A stretch of DNA of 64,000 nucleotides from Phyto melanocephala (lineage: Eukaryota; Arthropoda; Insecta; Diptera; Rhinophoridae), in contig OW799237.1 in the NCBI GenBank assembly GCA_941918925.1, positions 88,385,015 to 88,449,014 of the forward strand, in the 5' to 3' direction. A program made the translations under genes and the position numbers. The notes beneath the pieces are model-generated. The model ran no database searches, was not told the DNA's origin, and saw nothing but the letters and a program-made list of their open reading frames with translations. This document shows, one piece after another, positions 25,801 through 40,800 of the stretch. Within the stretch, counting starts at the first letter, position 1, and every line of letters begins with the position of its first letter.

Positions 25801-28800
25801 TTTTTTATGAATTTCTTCTCTTAAATTTTCATTTAAAAAAATATCGTTTAAAAAAAGTTTTTAAAATTTGTTTTAAACAATTTTCTTTAAATTGAAGATT
25901 CACAAATATTTTTATGAATTAAAAATTGACACTTAATACGAAAACCATGGAGCGTATCGTCGATGGAATGGTCAGAAGACGATTACCAGGCGATTCAATG
26001 AGATTTGGACAACACGCCTATATCAAGGGCAGATCTACTGAGACTGCTCTTCAGGAGGTTGTTTATCATATAGAGAGATCCTTCGACCTGGGTGTGTATA
26101 CCATGGGCGTATTCATAGACATAGAAGGAGCTTTCAATAACGTAATGACCTCGAGTCTTATCGGTTCCTTGGAAAACTTAGGGTTAAGCCATGTCTTAAT
26201 TGCATGGATTAGCAATATGTTAAGGAACAGATGGATAAATTGTGAGGCAAATGGAGTAAGAAGAATTGACAAAGTATGTCGAGGAACCCCGCAGGGAGGT
26301 ATTTTATCTCCATTATTATGGGTAACTACCATACATAGTCTACTGAGGATTCTATCGAACGAGGGATTCAAGCCTATCTGTTACGCAGATGATGTTGCGA
26401 TACTGATCAGGGGGACGAATCCAAATTCTTTATGTATGAGAGCAATGGAGGCTTTGAATATATCCCATAACTGGGCGAAGGAGCGAGGGCTCAATGTCAA
26501 CCCGGAAAAGACTGAAATCTGTTTGTTTACGAGAAAGAGGAAGATACCGGTGCATAGCTATCCCATCTTTCGGAATAAGACAATTAAGATTGATAAGAAG
26601 GTCAAATACCTAGGAATAGTACTTGATTGGAGACTATCCTGGAAGGACCACATTGAATGTAAAGTGGAGAGAGCTCAAAGAATATGGGCCCTCTGCAGAA
26701 GAGTGATTGGCTCAAAATGGGGCTTAAGCCCAAGGATGACACATTGGCTATATACGAGTGTACTGCGGCCTACAATTACGTACGCTTCGTTAGTGTGGTG
26801 GGCATCCTTAGAGAAGAAGGTGAATATAAAACCTCTTCAAAAGATTCAGAGACAGTGCTGCATTAGTATTTGCGGCGCCATGAGGACCACATCGACAATG
26901 GCCATTGAGAATATATTATCCATTTGGCCTATTGAGATACAGGTAAAATATGAAGCGGCCTTAGCTGCCACAAGATTAATGGCAATAGATGAGTGGCTTA
27001 TAAGAGAACATAAGACCAGATACCAAAGAATAACGGATATCTTACCAATGGGAAATATTACAGAATTAACATGTGATAAAATCCCGATGAGATATGAGAA
27101 TATTAACTGCATCACCATTATACCGGAAGAGGGAGAATGGGATGAGATAATCAGGATGGGAAACACCCACGGAATCGATCTTTACACAGACGGTTCAAAG
27201 ATTGGTGACCAAACTGGAATGGGCTTATACGACATAAGCCGAAATAGAGGCAAATACTTCCGTCTACCAGATCACAACACTATTTTTCAGGCTGAGATCA
27301 TGGCGATTACGGAAGGAATTAAATGGATAAAGGAAACGAATAGCGAAACTCCGATTCGTATCTTTACGGATAGCCAATCAGTGATTAAGACATTGAGAAA
27401 GGAGAAAGTTGAATCCCGGAACGTTTTGCAATGCAAGAGTGAGATAAACTCATATGCAAATTGTGAACATCTGGAGATAATATGGATACCAAGCCATCAC
27501 GGGCTGATCGGAAACGAGAAAGCCGACAAATTATCCAAAATGGGAGCTCTTTTGAGTACTATAACTTTGGAGAACGCCAAACCCCTTAAACGATTTAAGG
27601 ATGAACTTAAACGTTGGGCAATGGAAGAACATGTCAGAAAATGGCAAAACACTGATGTCGGTAAGGTGACAAGAACACTCTGGGGTGACCCAAATCTTGG
27701 GAAGTCAAAGGAGATTCTGAGACTAAGTAGACCTACACTTAGGAAATTAACCGGTGTAATTACAGGTCATACGGAGTTGAGAACTCATCTAGCTCGCATG
27801 GGATTATCTGAGGAGACGACATGTAGAGCTTGCGAGGAAGAGGATGAGACCCTGGTACACTACCTCTGTCATTGTCCTGCGTTTGGGCATATTAGGCGCG
27901 AAAATTTTACAGTGGATAATATGCCGAACTTGGAATACCTGGGGAACTCGAACTGGAGATCCATAAGGCGTTACATTGAGGGGACTGGTTTCTTGGACTA
28001 GTCCGTTATTTATGGGAAATTATGTTTATGGTTTTTTGTTTGGGAATTCCGTTTTCCACATGGAGCGCACAACATGCCAACTGGGCATAGGTGTATACCT
28101 GTCATGGGTTTGGGCTTTTATACCCCTCCTTTTCAACCTAACCTAACCTAATACGAAAACTCTATAGATCGAAAATTTATTAAAAATTTTACTAAAAACA
28201 AAAGTTTATTAAAATTTTCTAATATTCGAAATTATAGCGAATATTTTTGTACACTTCGCCGTGAGTATATATTGATGGTCACAGGCACCAAAATAATTAC
28301 AATAACAGTAACTTCTGTTGTAAAATCGCTTTTAAAACTGTTATTTTTGATACTATTGCTTTGAATTTTTGTGTTATGGTGTATTTGTTTGTATTCGATT
28401 AAAGAAAAACTAAATTTTTTATAAAACACGAGTAACGGTTTTTCTAAATACTTGAGACCATCAATATGTACGTATTTATATGTCTGTAGTTTCCACGATA
28501 TTTACTTTCGACAGATTACATAAACAAACCAAATGCTTACCATTATGCTCGGAACACAATTAAGACGAAAGTTGAAATTTACCCAACACGATTAATTCGT
28601 CGATAAATAGTCCCCGTGTTAATTCGTCATATGAATCACAATAACGAAGACAAAATAACATCTGTTATAGTCCATAGAGTTGTTTTCTGTTTGTGCAAAG
28701 AAAGAAATAAAATAATTGAAGAACATATAATAGTTTTTTTAAGCTTAAGGTCTTTTCAATAATAAAAAATCTTGTTGCTTTATTTAATATTACTTTATCA

Positions 28801-31800
28801 ATATTTCACTACTTTATTAACTAAAACACTTCCAATCAGAAACCAAATATGGTCGATCGTAAGAATTAGAAATAAATCTATTGCAGAGTTCGCCGCGTAC
28901 GCAAATTTCGCCTGACGCCATGGTTGTGTGCATTTTTAATAAATGCGTTTTATTTTTTGGGTGGAATATTCGCTACCAAAAAATCGTCGTTGGTTGGGTT
29001 ATATACATTGGTGTAGCTAAAAATTTATTCTGGGGCATAACACATTTTTTTTTCTTTAAAATCTTAAACTGAGTAAAAAAAGTTTATTTCTTAAAATTCT
29101 CGGTCCGTAGAGAGAGTGTGGTATGCAAAAACAATTCCGAGTTTCATTGCATTCCTCAGAAAGATCTAGTTACGCCCATAATAATGTATCTATCAGCATG
29201 AAGAAGACACATAACAACAACAAACAAAATGTTTTGAGTTTTCGGTGTACTTATTAAATAATATGGTGAAGATTTGGCACATACAACTGTGACTTTTAAC
29301 TGTTCTAAACAAATTAATTTGAATGTTTTTAGAAATCAAGATTTTGCTATAAAAAGGAATAAATAAATATAATATTTATTTAAACTAATAATCGCCTATT
29401 CATCGAATTAAACGCAATTAATTAATATTTAAGTTTGAAGTTTAAAAAAATAACTCATCTAGTTTTAGAGAAATAAAAAATAATTGTAACGGGTCCGCCA
29501 TCTAACGTTTTTTTTTTCAACTAGTGCTTATTTCGTGAATGGTAACACTTAGCTCATTTCTGATTTGACACATAATTAGTTTTACCTAGGGTGATCGACT
29601 CGGTTTTACAACCGGTGGAAAACCCGGTTTTTTCCTCTTTCAGGTTTTTTATAAATGTTGATTTTTCGAATATCGAATACACCGGTTTTTTTATCCGAAA
29701 AAGCCGGTTTTTTATTTTGTTAAGTTTATTTTCATATATCATTGTAACCAATCGTAGCATAGTATATTTAATACGCGAAAAGTTTAAAAAAATCAGAAAA
29801 TAAGAACTATTAAATATTCTTCCAAAATATTGTAAGAAATTTATTTGTTGTTTAAAAAACAAATGTACAAAAAGAAAAATAATTGATCTTAAATATTATT
29901 TTTTTTATAAGATTTAAACCTAACGTTAAAAGTTAAAGATAATTAAAGCATAAACTTAGCTGATCGATTACTTTTAGGTAAAAAGTGAAGTAACAATAAA
30001 AAAAAACCAATAATCTCTCCACCCAGAACTTAATTTTAATAAATGGCATTGAGTGTCTGTCAACTTAAATTTCAATTAAACCATCGAACAAACTAGTTTA
30101 TGCCTATATTTGTATGTCTGTCTGGGGTATAAGAAAAAAATTTTAAAATTAAATTTTAAGGATTTTCTCCCTAGCCTTTAAATTGTATTTCAAATTACAA
30201 AAATCATTTCAAACAAAATACGTTAGTGCATATTAGTTAAAAAGATCTATTTAACATTTAAAAAATGTACAGAAGGAGATACAAAAATTTAGAACAGCCT
30301 TATAAAAAGTCTTATTTATTTATGTATTAATTTATTGTATTTATTTATTTAACTAGTAAAGAGTACCTTTTGTCCTAAATTCAACTAATTAAAACCAAAT
30401 TAGTCAACTGCATTCATGTCAGTTATTGCGTTATTGTGCTGCCAAACGTATATAAACTGTACAAATTTCATATTTAGATATAATTTTTTCAACAATATTT
30501 CTTAATTTTTTCTTTAAATATTATATTTTATGTACTCGAACCGGTTAACCGGTTTTTTGTTAATTTTCAAAATAGCAACCGGTTTTTTTTAAATTCTAAA
30601 TTTCAAACTATTTGAAAACCGGTTTCTTAAAAAAGTCGAATAATCGATCACCGCTTGAACAACGCTGGGAAATATTGCGACATTACTTTGGCCGATTTTG
30701 CCAAAAAAAATCATCTTTTCAGATGAAGCTCATTTTGATCTTAGCGGGTATGTAAACAAGCAAAATTATCGCATTTGGGGCACAGAAAACCCGCACGCAT
30801 ACATTTAAAAGCCGATACACCCAAAACGAGTCACTGTTTGGTGCGGATTTTGGTCCAGAGGCATAATTGGGCCATTTTTCTTCGAAATGAGCAAGGAGTG
30901 GTCGTTACAGTCAATGGCGATCGTTATCGGGCCATGTTGAACGAATTTTGGTTCACAAAAATTAAAGAGGAGGATATTGGCAATATTTGGTTTCAACAGG
31001 ACGGCGCTACGTGCCACACATCATTTTCAAAAAAAAAAGTTATTTGGCGACCCTTTATATTATGCGCAATTATAAATAAAACCCCTTTTAAATTAACATT
31101 TTCCAGTCAAAATCGTTTGACAAGCAGAGGAGAAAAATATAAGTAGTGATTTTATACATATATGGGATTTATTGAGGAATTTCTCAAATCCTTCAAATTC
31201 TGTGTTCTTTAATATTTTGTTGCGGTTTTAAGAAGATAACACAAACAACAACAAAAAATCATTTCCTATTCGTTACACCTGGGTATAGGAAACTGTATTG
31301 AAGTTTTGGTATCAAATAGATTTAATTATTCGAGGGACTTGCTGTTGATTTAACTAATTGCTTGTGAAGAAACATATGTTAATGAATTTTTTATTCTATT
31401 CTATTATTATACCCTTCACACAGTGAAAAAGGGTATATATAGGTTTGTCATTCCGTGTGAAATTTCTACAATTTTCATTTCCGACCCCATAAAGTATATA
31501 TTTTCTGAAAGCTTATGAATAGGGGAGTCGATTAAGCCCTGTCAGTCTGTCAGTCTGGCAGTCTGTCCGTCTGTCCGTCTGACCGTCTGTCCGTGTGTAT
31601 GTTGAAATCAACTTTTTGAAGCCCCCCGATATCGCTTGGCCCGGGTGAGGTATTAAAATATCAGAAATATTCGGGAGTAGATCGGTATTGAAAATCAGAA
31701 ACATCAGTACATAAACAACTGAGATATGAGCAAGAACCCACGACCACCTCGATTTTTTTTTCACCAAAACAACATTACAACAACAACATACATACATACA

Positions 31801-34800
31801 AACGTGTATACTGGTTAGGGAAAACGTGGCATCGAATCCCAGCTGAGCCAAAAAAATTTTTTTTTTATTTTTTTTTATATTTTTTTTTAATTTTTTTTTT
31901 TTAATTTTTATTTAATATATTATTTATATTTTTATTATTTTTTTTTTTAATATTTTTTTTAAATTTTTTTTATTTTTTTTTGTTTTATATTATATATATT
32001 TTAATTATTTAAAAAAAAATTTTTTTTTAATTTTTTTTTTAAATTTTTTTTTCATTTTTTTTTTTTTTTTTATTGCATGACTACACGTTGTGAAGGGTAT
32101 ATAAGATTCGGCACGGCCGAATATAGCGCTCTTACTTGTTTTTTTTTTTTGTAAGTGATTTTTTGGATGTAACTGAAATAGAATTAACACTCAAACTATA
32201 CAGAATGTTTTTTAGTGCTCCTTTTTTAGACTAGAGCAAATCTAGCGGGGGTTTGTTAAAGTTTGCTTTGCAACACTAATGCGAAATGTGTGTGTTAAGA
32301 GAGGCAGGCATATAAATTGTGTAAATATATGTTAATGTATTGTACATACATATGTAAGTGTGTGTGTGATTTAAATGGTCGAAATATATTAAAGCCAGCT
32401 GTTAACATTTAAGAAGCTTTTAATTAATGAAAACATTTGTGTATTGGAACTAATTACATATTCTTTTAATTCCAAATAAAAATGTGCAAAAGTATGTACA
32501 TTGTACAAGTGTGTTTTCAAAACACACTTTCATTTTTGTTTTCTTTTTTTGGGTATTTAAGAGTTGGAGGCAAAATAACCAAGTGTATAAGTATATGAGA
32601 GTGTTATTAATCTTAACAATTTTTATAATGTTGTCATTTTTTATGATAATGATGGTGTTTTTTCACTCTCTCTCTCTTTTTTCCTAAGCCTCAAAATGTT
32701 TTTTTCATTATAATGCTGTACATTATATATAATTTCTGTTTCTTTTTGTAGGTTTCTGGCAAACTCATACGTAAATGTGCTCCCGGTACTGAACTGGTAG
32801 ATTGGTTGGTAAATTTATCGCCCATTGTTCATACAAGAGCCCAAGCGGCTGGCATGTGGCAAGCTTTACTGGAGGAAGGCATATTATCACATGGTAAATA
32901 AATAACTGTACAATTTTTCTTTTCTTAAATACTCTTAGTCGTAATTACGTGCACATACATTCAATTACGTTTGTATGTTATGTAGAATTTACACTTATGT
33001 TTGCTTAAATATTAAAGCATGTTGACGGGGTGATTATATGATCCTAAAAGGGGAAAATTTTTTAAGACTCAGCATTTAAAAAAAAATTTTTACAATTGAA
33101 AGGCTTTTACAGCAAACGCAAAAGACCAATCTCAGCAGCTATTGGGAAGAAATTTTTATTTACTGAATAAATCGATTATTTTTTTTTAATGCAAGTCTTT
33201 GACGGCCATGTTGTTCTGAAGGCGCCTGTCAAATCTGTTAGTAATTAAGTAGTTAATGTTCACTCACCATTGCAGTAAACATGAATTAGCAGAACACAAA
33301 GTTAAAGGATTCTTTAATAAGAGCGCTACAAAATTTTTTTTTAAATAAAACAAAAACGGTTTTGGATATCAATGAAATTCTTTATTCCTGTAAAACTACG
33401 TTCGATGCCATTATGTATGGAACTCGATTTATTTTGCATGGCCACCACGGGCACGATTGCAGAAGTCCAGACGCTGAACCCAAATTTCGACGGTTTTCAA
33501 GCATAAATCGGGCAATACTGCTGCGATTTCACGTTCGATATTTGTACGAAATTCATCAATCGTCGCTGGCTTGTTAGCATAGACCATAGACTTAACGTAG
33601 CCCCACAGGAAACAGTCTAACGGCGTCAACTCGCACGGCCGAGGCGGCCAATCGACTGGACCATTTCGTGAAGTAACACGTTCTCCAAACTTGGTTTCCA
33701 ATAAATTGATTGTGACATTCGCTGTGTTTGCCTTATGGCGCCGTCCTGTTGGAACCACATGTCTTCCAAGTCCATATCATCCAATTGGGGGCAAAAATAT
33801 TCTGTTATCATTGAACGGTAGCGATTCCCATTCACAGTAACGTGGCGGTCTTAATCATCACGAAAGAAGTACGGCCCATAAACCGCTCCAAACCGTAATT
33901 TTTTCGGTATACAATGATGACTCATGGAGTACGTGTGGATTGCTGTCTGATCAATAACGCATAATTTGCTTACTGACAAAGCCATTCAGCCAGAAATAAG
34001 CCTCATCTCTGAAGATGATTTTTTTGGACGTAGCGCTCTTAACGTTGTGACCACTGACACCGAATTTCGGTAGTAAATTTTAATAATTTCGACTCGTTGT
34101 TGGCTTGTATATCTTTCCATCATAAAATGGCAAACCTTACTGAAGAGAAATGTCAAAAGAGCAGCAAAAAATATGGCGACGTTTGCTGTCCCTATTGGTC
34201 TACTTTTGTAGCGTGCCTGTTGAAAAACCCTTTGATTGAGAACTTCTTAAGACCGCATGGGACTGTCGAATGAAACGACAAGTGGAGCGTGCGCGGAAGA
34301 GGGTGGAAATTTGGAACACTAATTTTGTCGATAATCTGCTTTTGGACGTATTAACACCTAAAGAAATAAAATCGGAAATCACTAAGTAATTAAATTAGAG
34401 AGGCTGGTTTCTTTACTTAGTCGAAACACTAGCTGAGTTTAGAATTATGATTCTGTAGGGGAACTTTATATTCCTTTAGAGTCAATTGGGCATAAGTATG
34501 TGTATACCTGTCATATGTTTGGGCTTTTTAATGCCGCTCTTTTCAACCTAACCTTATTAAAGAAACTACGCTGGTTATAGACAGTAACATTTCTGGGTGT
34601 CAACGTACCGGTCGTTTTCTTGAAAACGTTGTTGTTCTTAACGAGAGTGTGGCCAAAAACACAAAGACATAAATTCGGCATCTTTTCCAATAGCTTTAAA
34701 TTTCATACAGCACTTTGCAATAAATTTTGATAAAAGGCCTCTGGCTGAAGCCAGCAGACCATGAAAAGCGCCGATAATTCTTTCAATGGGTAATGGAACA

Positions 34801-37800
34801 AAGAGATGACAATAACAATTTTTCGAAATTGGGGCTCAGAAAATCGTCATGAAAACCATAAGAAACAGAAGCACCTACAACGAGCGGGGGGGGTGCTTTA
34901 ATACCATGTGAGATAAGGCCATGATGGCTTTATTGCTCAATTGAATGGGAGATAAAGCCATAATGGCCTTATTGCCCAATCATTGAGAGGTAAGGCCATA
35001 TTTAAAATTTTGCGAAATGAGTGATAAAGCCATATTTTTTTCGCAATTGAGAGATAAAGCCATATTTTTCAGAATATTGTTATAATTATTTTTATAATTA
35101 ATTAATTTTTAAATTTACTGTTTCCGGGAAAAGACATTTTTTTATTCTAGTGACGCACGTCTTTTGAATGGGAGATAAAGCCATAATGGCCTTATTGCCC
35201 AATCATTGAGAGGTAAGGCCATATTTAAAATTTTGCGAAATGAGTGATAAAGCCATATTTTTTTCGCAATTGAGAGATAAAGCCATATTTTTCAGAATAT
35301 TGTTATAATTATTTTTATAATTAATTAATTTTTAAATTTACTGTTTCCGGGAAAAGACATTTTTTTATTCTAGTGACGCACGCAGGAAAACTTTATTCAG
35401 CGAAGCCACCTGCCGCATCCAACTGGAAGAGAAAACTCGTAAGCACGGCCGCAGGCCGCCACGCGGCAAAACTTTAGTATGCGAGGCCAGATTTCAATAC
35501 TTTACTTAATGTTTCCGTGAAAAGACATTTTTTTATTCTTGTGATGCACGCAGGAAAACTTTATTCATCGAAGCCACCTGCCGCGTCCAACTGAAGGAGA
35601 AAACCCGTAAGCACGGCCGCAGGCCGCAACGCAGTAAAACTTTAGTATGCGCAGCCAGATTCCAATAATAATAACATTCTGTAAAAAAATGTCTTCTCGG
35701 AGACACTAAAGGTAAGTATTGTAATCTGGTCTCGCGTACTAAAGTTTTTCGCTTTGCGGCCTGCGGCCGTGCTTACGGGTTTTCTCCTTCAGTTGGACGC
35801 GGCATCACAAGAATAAAAAAATGTCTTTTCACGGAAACATTAGGTAAAGTATTGAAATCTGGCCTCGCATACTAAAGTTTTGCCGCGTGGCGGCCTGCGG
35901 CCCTGCTTACGGGTTTTCTCTTCCAGTTGGACGCGGCAGGTGGCTTCGCTGAATAAAGTTTTCCTGCGTGCGTCTCAAGAATAAAAAATAATTAATTATA
36001 AAAATAAGAAAAGTATTGATTTTTCCTTTCAAATTTTACTTTTTTATTATTATTACCTCTTAATTATAAAAATAAGAAAACTATTAATCAATGTAAAATG
36101 CAAAAGTTCTTAAAAACTGAAATGAAGGATAAACCCATTTTCTTAAAACGTAATGTGAGATAAGGTCATGATGGCTTTACCTCCCATTCAAATTTAAAAA
36201 AAAAAGAAAAAGGCTTTATCTCCCTATTGAATGAGAGATAAAGTCATCATGGCCTTATCTCACATTGTATTAAATGTATGTCAACTGGCCATCAATATCA
36301 TGCGGCTAACGCCATGAGATTTTTTCTTTGGGGTTTTGTGAAATCCCTGGTTTATACGATTAAACCAGAAACAATTTCTGAGGTTAAATCCGAGTTTGAA
36401 AGCATCATCGGTAAGATTAAGTCTGATATCTGTGAAATGTCATGAAAAACTTTATGAAAAGACTAAAGGTCTGCTATTAGAGCTGTGGAGGCTATTTGAC
36501 GGATATTTCATTTCATGCCTTATTGGAATTTTTTTTCAATCCAATAAAAAATCACAATTATCACAAAAAGTACGTGGCTTTGCAGTGCATTTTTACTTTA
36601 CTGAGAGTTTCTTTTGTTTTTTTAATTCGCCATAAAGATGACTAAAAGTATGCAAAATTAAAAGACATAGAGACCGAAAAATCAGTATCAAACGCTGTTT
36701 TTCCGTTGGTTGGCTTCGGATTGAGGAAAGTGGTAAGGAGTCCCAATTTAAATCGAGATAACATCTTCACCGATACGACGCATTTTTTAATTTATAACAT
36801 TGTTAACTAGCAAAGACGCCAAAAATCGAACCCTTACAACCTATACGAGATTCGGCTGGTGGCAACGCATTCACGACAAGTCAATATTGAGTGCTAATTT
36901 TGAAACATTTTTAATGATTTTCCTTTTTGGTAAAACTTTAATAAAACTCACGTTTATTGAATATTTACGGCACAGAATATTTTTAACGTTCGAACCTTTT
37001 TTCTATTTTTTTATGACTCTATTAAAACCTTTATAAAATTATGAAGACATAAAATGTTTGCTTTTGTTTGGTACAATCTGAAGGAAAATAAAATCGAGGA
37101 ATTTTATGTTCTTCTTTTATGAGAGTCATGTGTGTGATGTATGTATATGTGCATTTGTATATTAAGCCGACTTACTTTGTATGAATAAGAAAAAACTGAT
37201 TCTGTTGCCACCTTTAAAATATGTTTTGTTTTATAATATATTTCTTTTAACTACGGTTTTTATGCTGGGCCATTTCTCTATATCCTTAATCTTAACTGAC
37301 AAGGGTATATAAAAGTATGACTATAATTTCGTTTTTAATTTCTACAATATTAATTTAGGATCCCATACATACATATAAATGTGTATAACACACATAAAAA
37401 GGCAGAGTCTATAATATATGTTGCCATCAAACCTTCGAAGCTTTCAGACATCCTACGTACCTATATAATAATAATCGTAATTTAAAATCCGATCTAAAAA
37501 ATGCAATACTCTTCTTAAAGGACGTTGCCGGGACCGACCAATAGTGTCCGATGAAAAAGGATGATCCCTTAAGAGAAGTGTTCGTAATGGAAGATTCCAC
37601 TGTTTGTTGTAAACCATTGGAAATTAAGGTTGCATTACGAGGTACTGAACACTATTTTGCACCTCATTCCCATTGACCTTCTGATTATGACCATATCCAC
37701 AAGTAATATAGTACGGCACAATTAACCTATATGTTGGAGATCGAGAACATATTGCCATGCAAGGATTCTAGACAGGCTGCTTTCGATCTTGAACCAACCT

Positions 37801-40800
37801 TCTGATTACGCTCTATGTGGATTTTGACAGGATGTTTAAAATTGGGGTTGGCTCCGATGTCTTCTCTGGCTAATTGGGAAGAGAACTCTCTTTTCAGCTT
37901 CCGGATGAATGCATCGTATATCAGGCTTAAGATTTTGATGTCTGTGGGGCTTTTAGGGTACTAAAGGATCCACGGGACTATTTATGTTTTTTGTCGACAG
38001 TCAGGCTGTACTCTTTTAATGTATAAATTAGTCGGTCAATTCAGGAAATAGTTGTCAAGGCTTGGCCAGCTGAATGACATTGCTTTGTCTTGTGTCCCTG
38101 CCTATAGGAGCCACTATTGTAATAAGCGGGCGAATGAGCTAGCCCTGTTGGGGGCTATCAAAATCAAGATTTCCGGATATTTTCGTGAAAAAGCTGAGAA
38201 CAGGTAGCGTGAGCAGGAAACATGTAGAATGAACACGCCTACGTGGCCCTCTTTTTATGTCAGGCGCATTTCGAAACAAGACAACTTGAGTTTACTGGCA
38301 GTATTGACGGGCCACTGGGTGTTAGAAAAATATGCATGTCAACTCGCACTTTCGTGGAACGACCATTGTAGCAGCTGTATGACCTGGACAAGAAAGAATC
38401 GGGTTTTCACCTTCTTTCTGGCCTAACTGTCAAAACACACATAATCCTGGACAAACATATACTGGTGACCTCTCTGAGATATTTTGATTAGGCTTATTAA
38501 TCTACTGAGATGCCTCAAGACTATGGTATAAATAGACTATGGTAACCCCCCTTTTAAACTGAGTTTAAGAGTCACAAATCAGGCGAGTGATGAGGTCTTG
38601 TTAAAACAGTGTCATACAGACAGTACACGTGTAGTAAACTATCACGATAACTAACTAGCTTTTTTAAGAAAAAGAGTATAACACACGAATGGCTACTGCT
38701 AGACCCTAAACACTATAAAACTAACCAGCACTTAGTGGTTGCTGTAGTAACATCACTTTTTTCTGTAAATCGGTCTAATGTACATATAAATATAAATACA
38801 AACATCAATACGTATATAAACGTGTAGCATTAAAAACTCGTTGTTTCCGTAATGTATAAAGTTTAAAAAATGTATTTTGTTCATACCCTTTATGCTTTAT
38901 ATTATCCGTTTCCGGGCTATTTCATCCTTCATGCCTTATGCTGAAAACATTTATTAAAATCGTAATAATTTTAATGTTTTCATTTCATTTTTACATTTTT
39001 GTTTTATGCTTTGTGTGCGGAACAGTTAACAAAGAGCAACCTTTTAAGGATAAATGCTTTCTATATCGATTTCGTGTTGACGAAGAAGGTACCGCTGGTA
39101 ATCACCCCTCCTCAGACGATCTAAATGCCAGTAATGAACATGTACGTGAAGCTTTAAGTTCGCTATTACAACGTGGACCCGATGCAACGTTACGTATGAT
39201 TTTACGTAAACCGTAAGTATTAAATGAAGCAAACACATTAAATAAACTAATACACAAACAAGAGACCTTACGAGTGTATTTCTAAAGAATAAAAATACAC
39301 ATATAGCTTAACAAAGAAAAAAGTTAAAAACAAGTACAATACTATAATGCATATTTTATGAAACTCTTAAGAGCAAATATTAAAATCATCTTAAACAAAA
39401 AACAAGCAAGAGCACAATATTCGGCTGTGCCGAATTTTTGATACCCACCACCAATGTTGTGTACATTTATAGCAAAAAAAATTATTATTTTGTTATTAAC
39501 AGTAATCGCTGTGAAATAATCTCTTTATACTCAAATTTTTATTATCTTTTTTGTGTAACTTCGATTTGCTATTAAAATATTTTAGGAAATTTAGACTTGC
39601 AAGGAAACCTTAAGTATTTCTACATTAGGAGTGATAGTACTCACTCTTTTTTAATACAGTATTTTATTTTTACGGAATCTCAAGAGAATAATTTAGAACC
39701 CAGAGGTAGTTAAAAAATAATATTAGCTTTGTGTGGGCATGGCACCTCTTTCTTTAAAAATTGTATAACTATTGTTTGAATTCTACTCAGATAATCTATT
39801 ACAGACTTCTTTTTTTTTAAGTCCATATAAAAATAATATGAATTTAAAATAAATCGTTATACGGCAGGTGGGCGTTAAAGTGGGCGTACCACCTTAATTT
39901 TCAGTAATTGCAAGTCCTTTGATCAAAAAGTTATTTACGCGAAATTTTAAAATCAGACATCTAATTTTGTCCAGGACTCAGAAAGTATATACTTTATTGG
40001 GTCTAAAATGGATACTTCGATGTGTTACAAACGAATGACAAAATGAATATGCCCCCTTGCCATATTTTGGTGATGGGTATAAAAAAATAACAACAAAATA
40101 TGAGAGAAAAATAAAACACACGACAGAAACAATCATAAAATATTTTTTATATAAAAAAAAAATACAAAAACCAAACTTTTCTACTCAATGCCAGCAGGCA
40201 GAAGGAAGGACATTATTAAAGTTTATCACAAAAAAAAAATAAGAACCATAAACATTTAAGCTTATATTTAAGTAGTATACGTATATTAATATCAATGTAT
40301 GTGTTTTAATGTAAATTTAAATACAAAAAAAAATGGTTAAAGTTATTTATTTCCTAAAGGTTTCCTTAAATATTTCTTTATTAAAAGCACTTTTCCATTT
40401 CCTTGTAGAATTTCGTTTTTAATTTTCTTATTTTTTTGTTCATTTCTTTTTCATTTGCAAGTTCCCATGAACGCACGCCGGAAGAATTAGAATTGGTGTT
40501 TGAAGAACTTTTGCATATTGCAGCTCTATCGCATTTATCAACGAGTATTAAGCGGGAATTATCATCGATTATTGTCTTTGAATCGCATGCCCAAGCGGGA
40601 ACCATCTGTAAGTATCTTAATGTTATTGTTGTTGTTGTTGTCGTTGTTTCTTTTAAATACTTTCAAAAGGAATGAGAAAAAAATGTTAAACCAAATATTT
40701 ATTCTAAAAGGAAAATTTACATTTAGTATAGAATAACTAAAATGTTTTGTGAAGGCACAGTGGGCGAAAATGTGAAATATATATTTTCAATAAACTAATT

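Larger units (their letters stand above)
23475..32751 (+). other. Epac: Epac intron 4 (9.3 kb)
   Basis: It has gtaagt and ttttgtag ends. Recognised contents are MITEs at 24048 and 24551, a LINE at 25946, a hAT-like element at 29590, a mariner-type fragment at 30655 and a mini-me at 31408. 24772-25933 is an extremely AT-rich tract; 28156-29589 and 32141-32751 show nothing I recognise. Confidence 0.8.
32894..39025 (+). other. Epac: Epac intron 5 (6.1 kb)
   Basis: It begins gtaaat and ends gcggaacag. It contains an IS630-type relic (33303-34233), a LINE 3' fragment (34400-34551), a foldback element in another IS630 relic (34690-36580) and a LINE RNase H relic (37850-38480). The rest, 32894-33302, 36600-37480 and 38500-39025, shows nothing clear, apart from a faint mini-me-like word around 37300-37370. 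Confidence 0.8.

Noticed and set aside
34234..34382. A 49-codon plus-strand frame rich in Lys/Arg ([14 protein letters not shown])
   Set aside because: It lies between the IS630 end and the LINE trailer; it may be LINE coding end, but the match is too short to call.
38938..39025. A membrane-type N-terminus fused to the DEP end (Met at 38938)
   Set aside because: The hydrophobic residues come from the T-rich intron just before the exon 6 acceptor at 39025.
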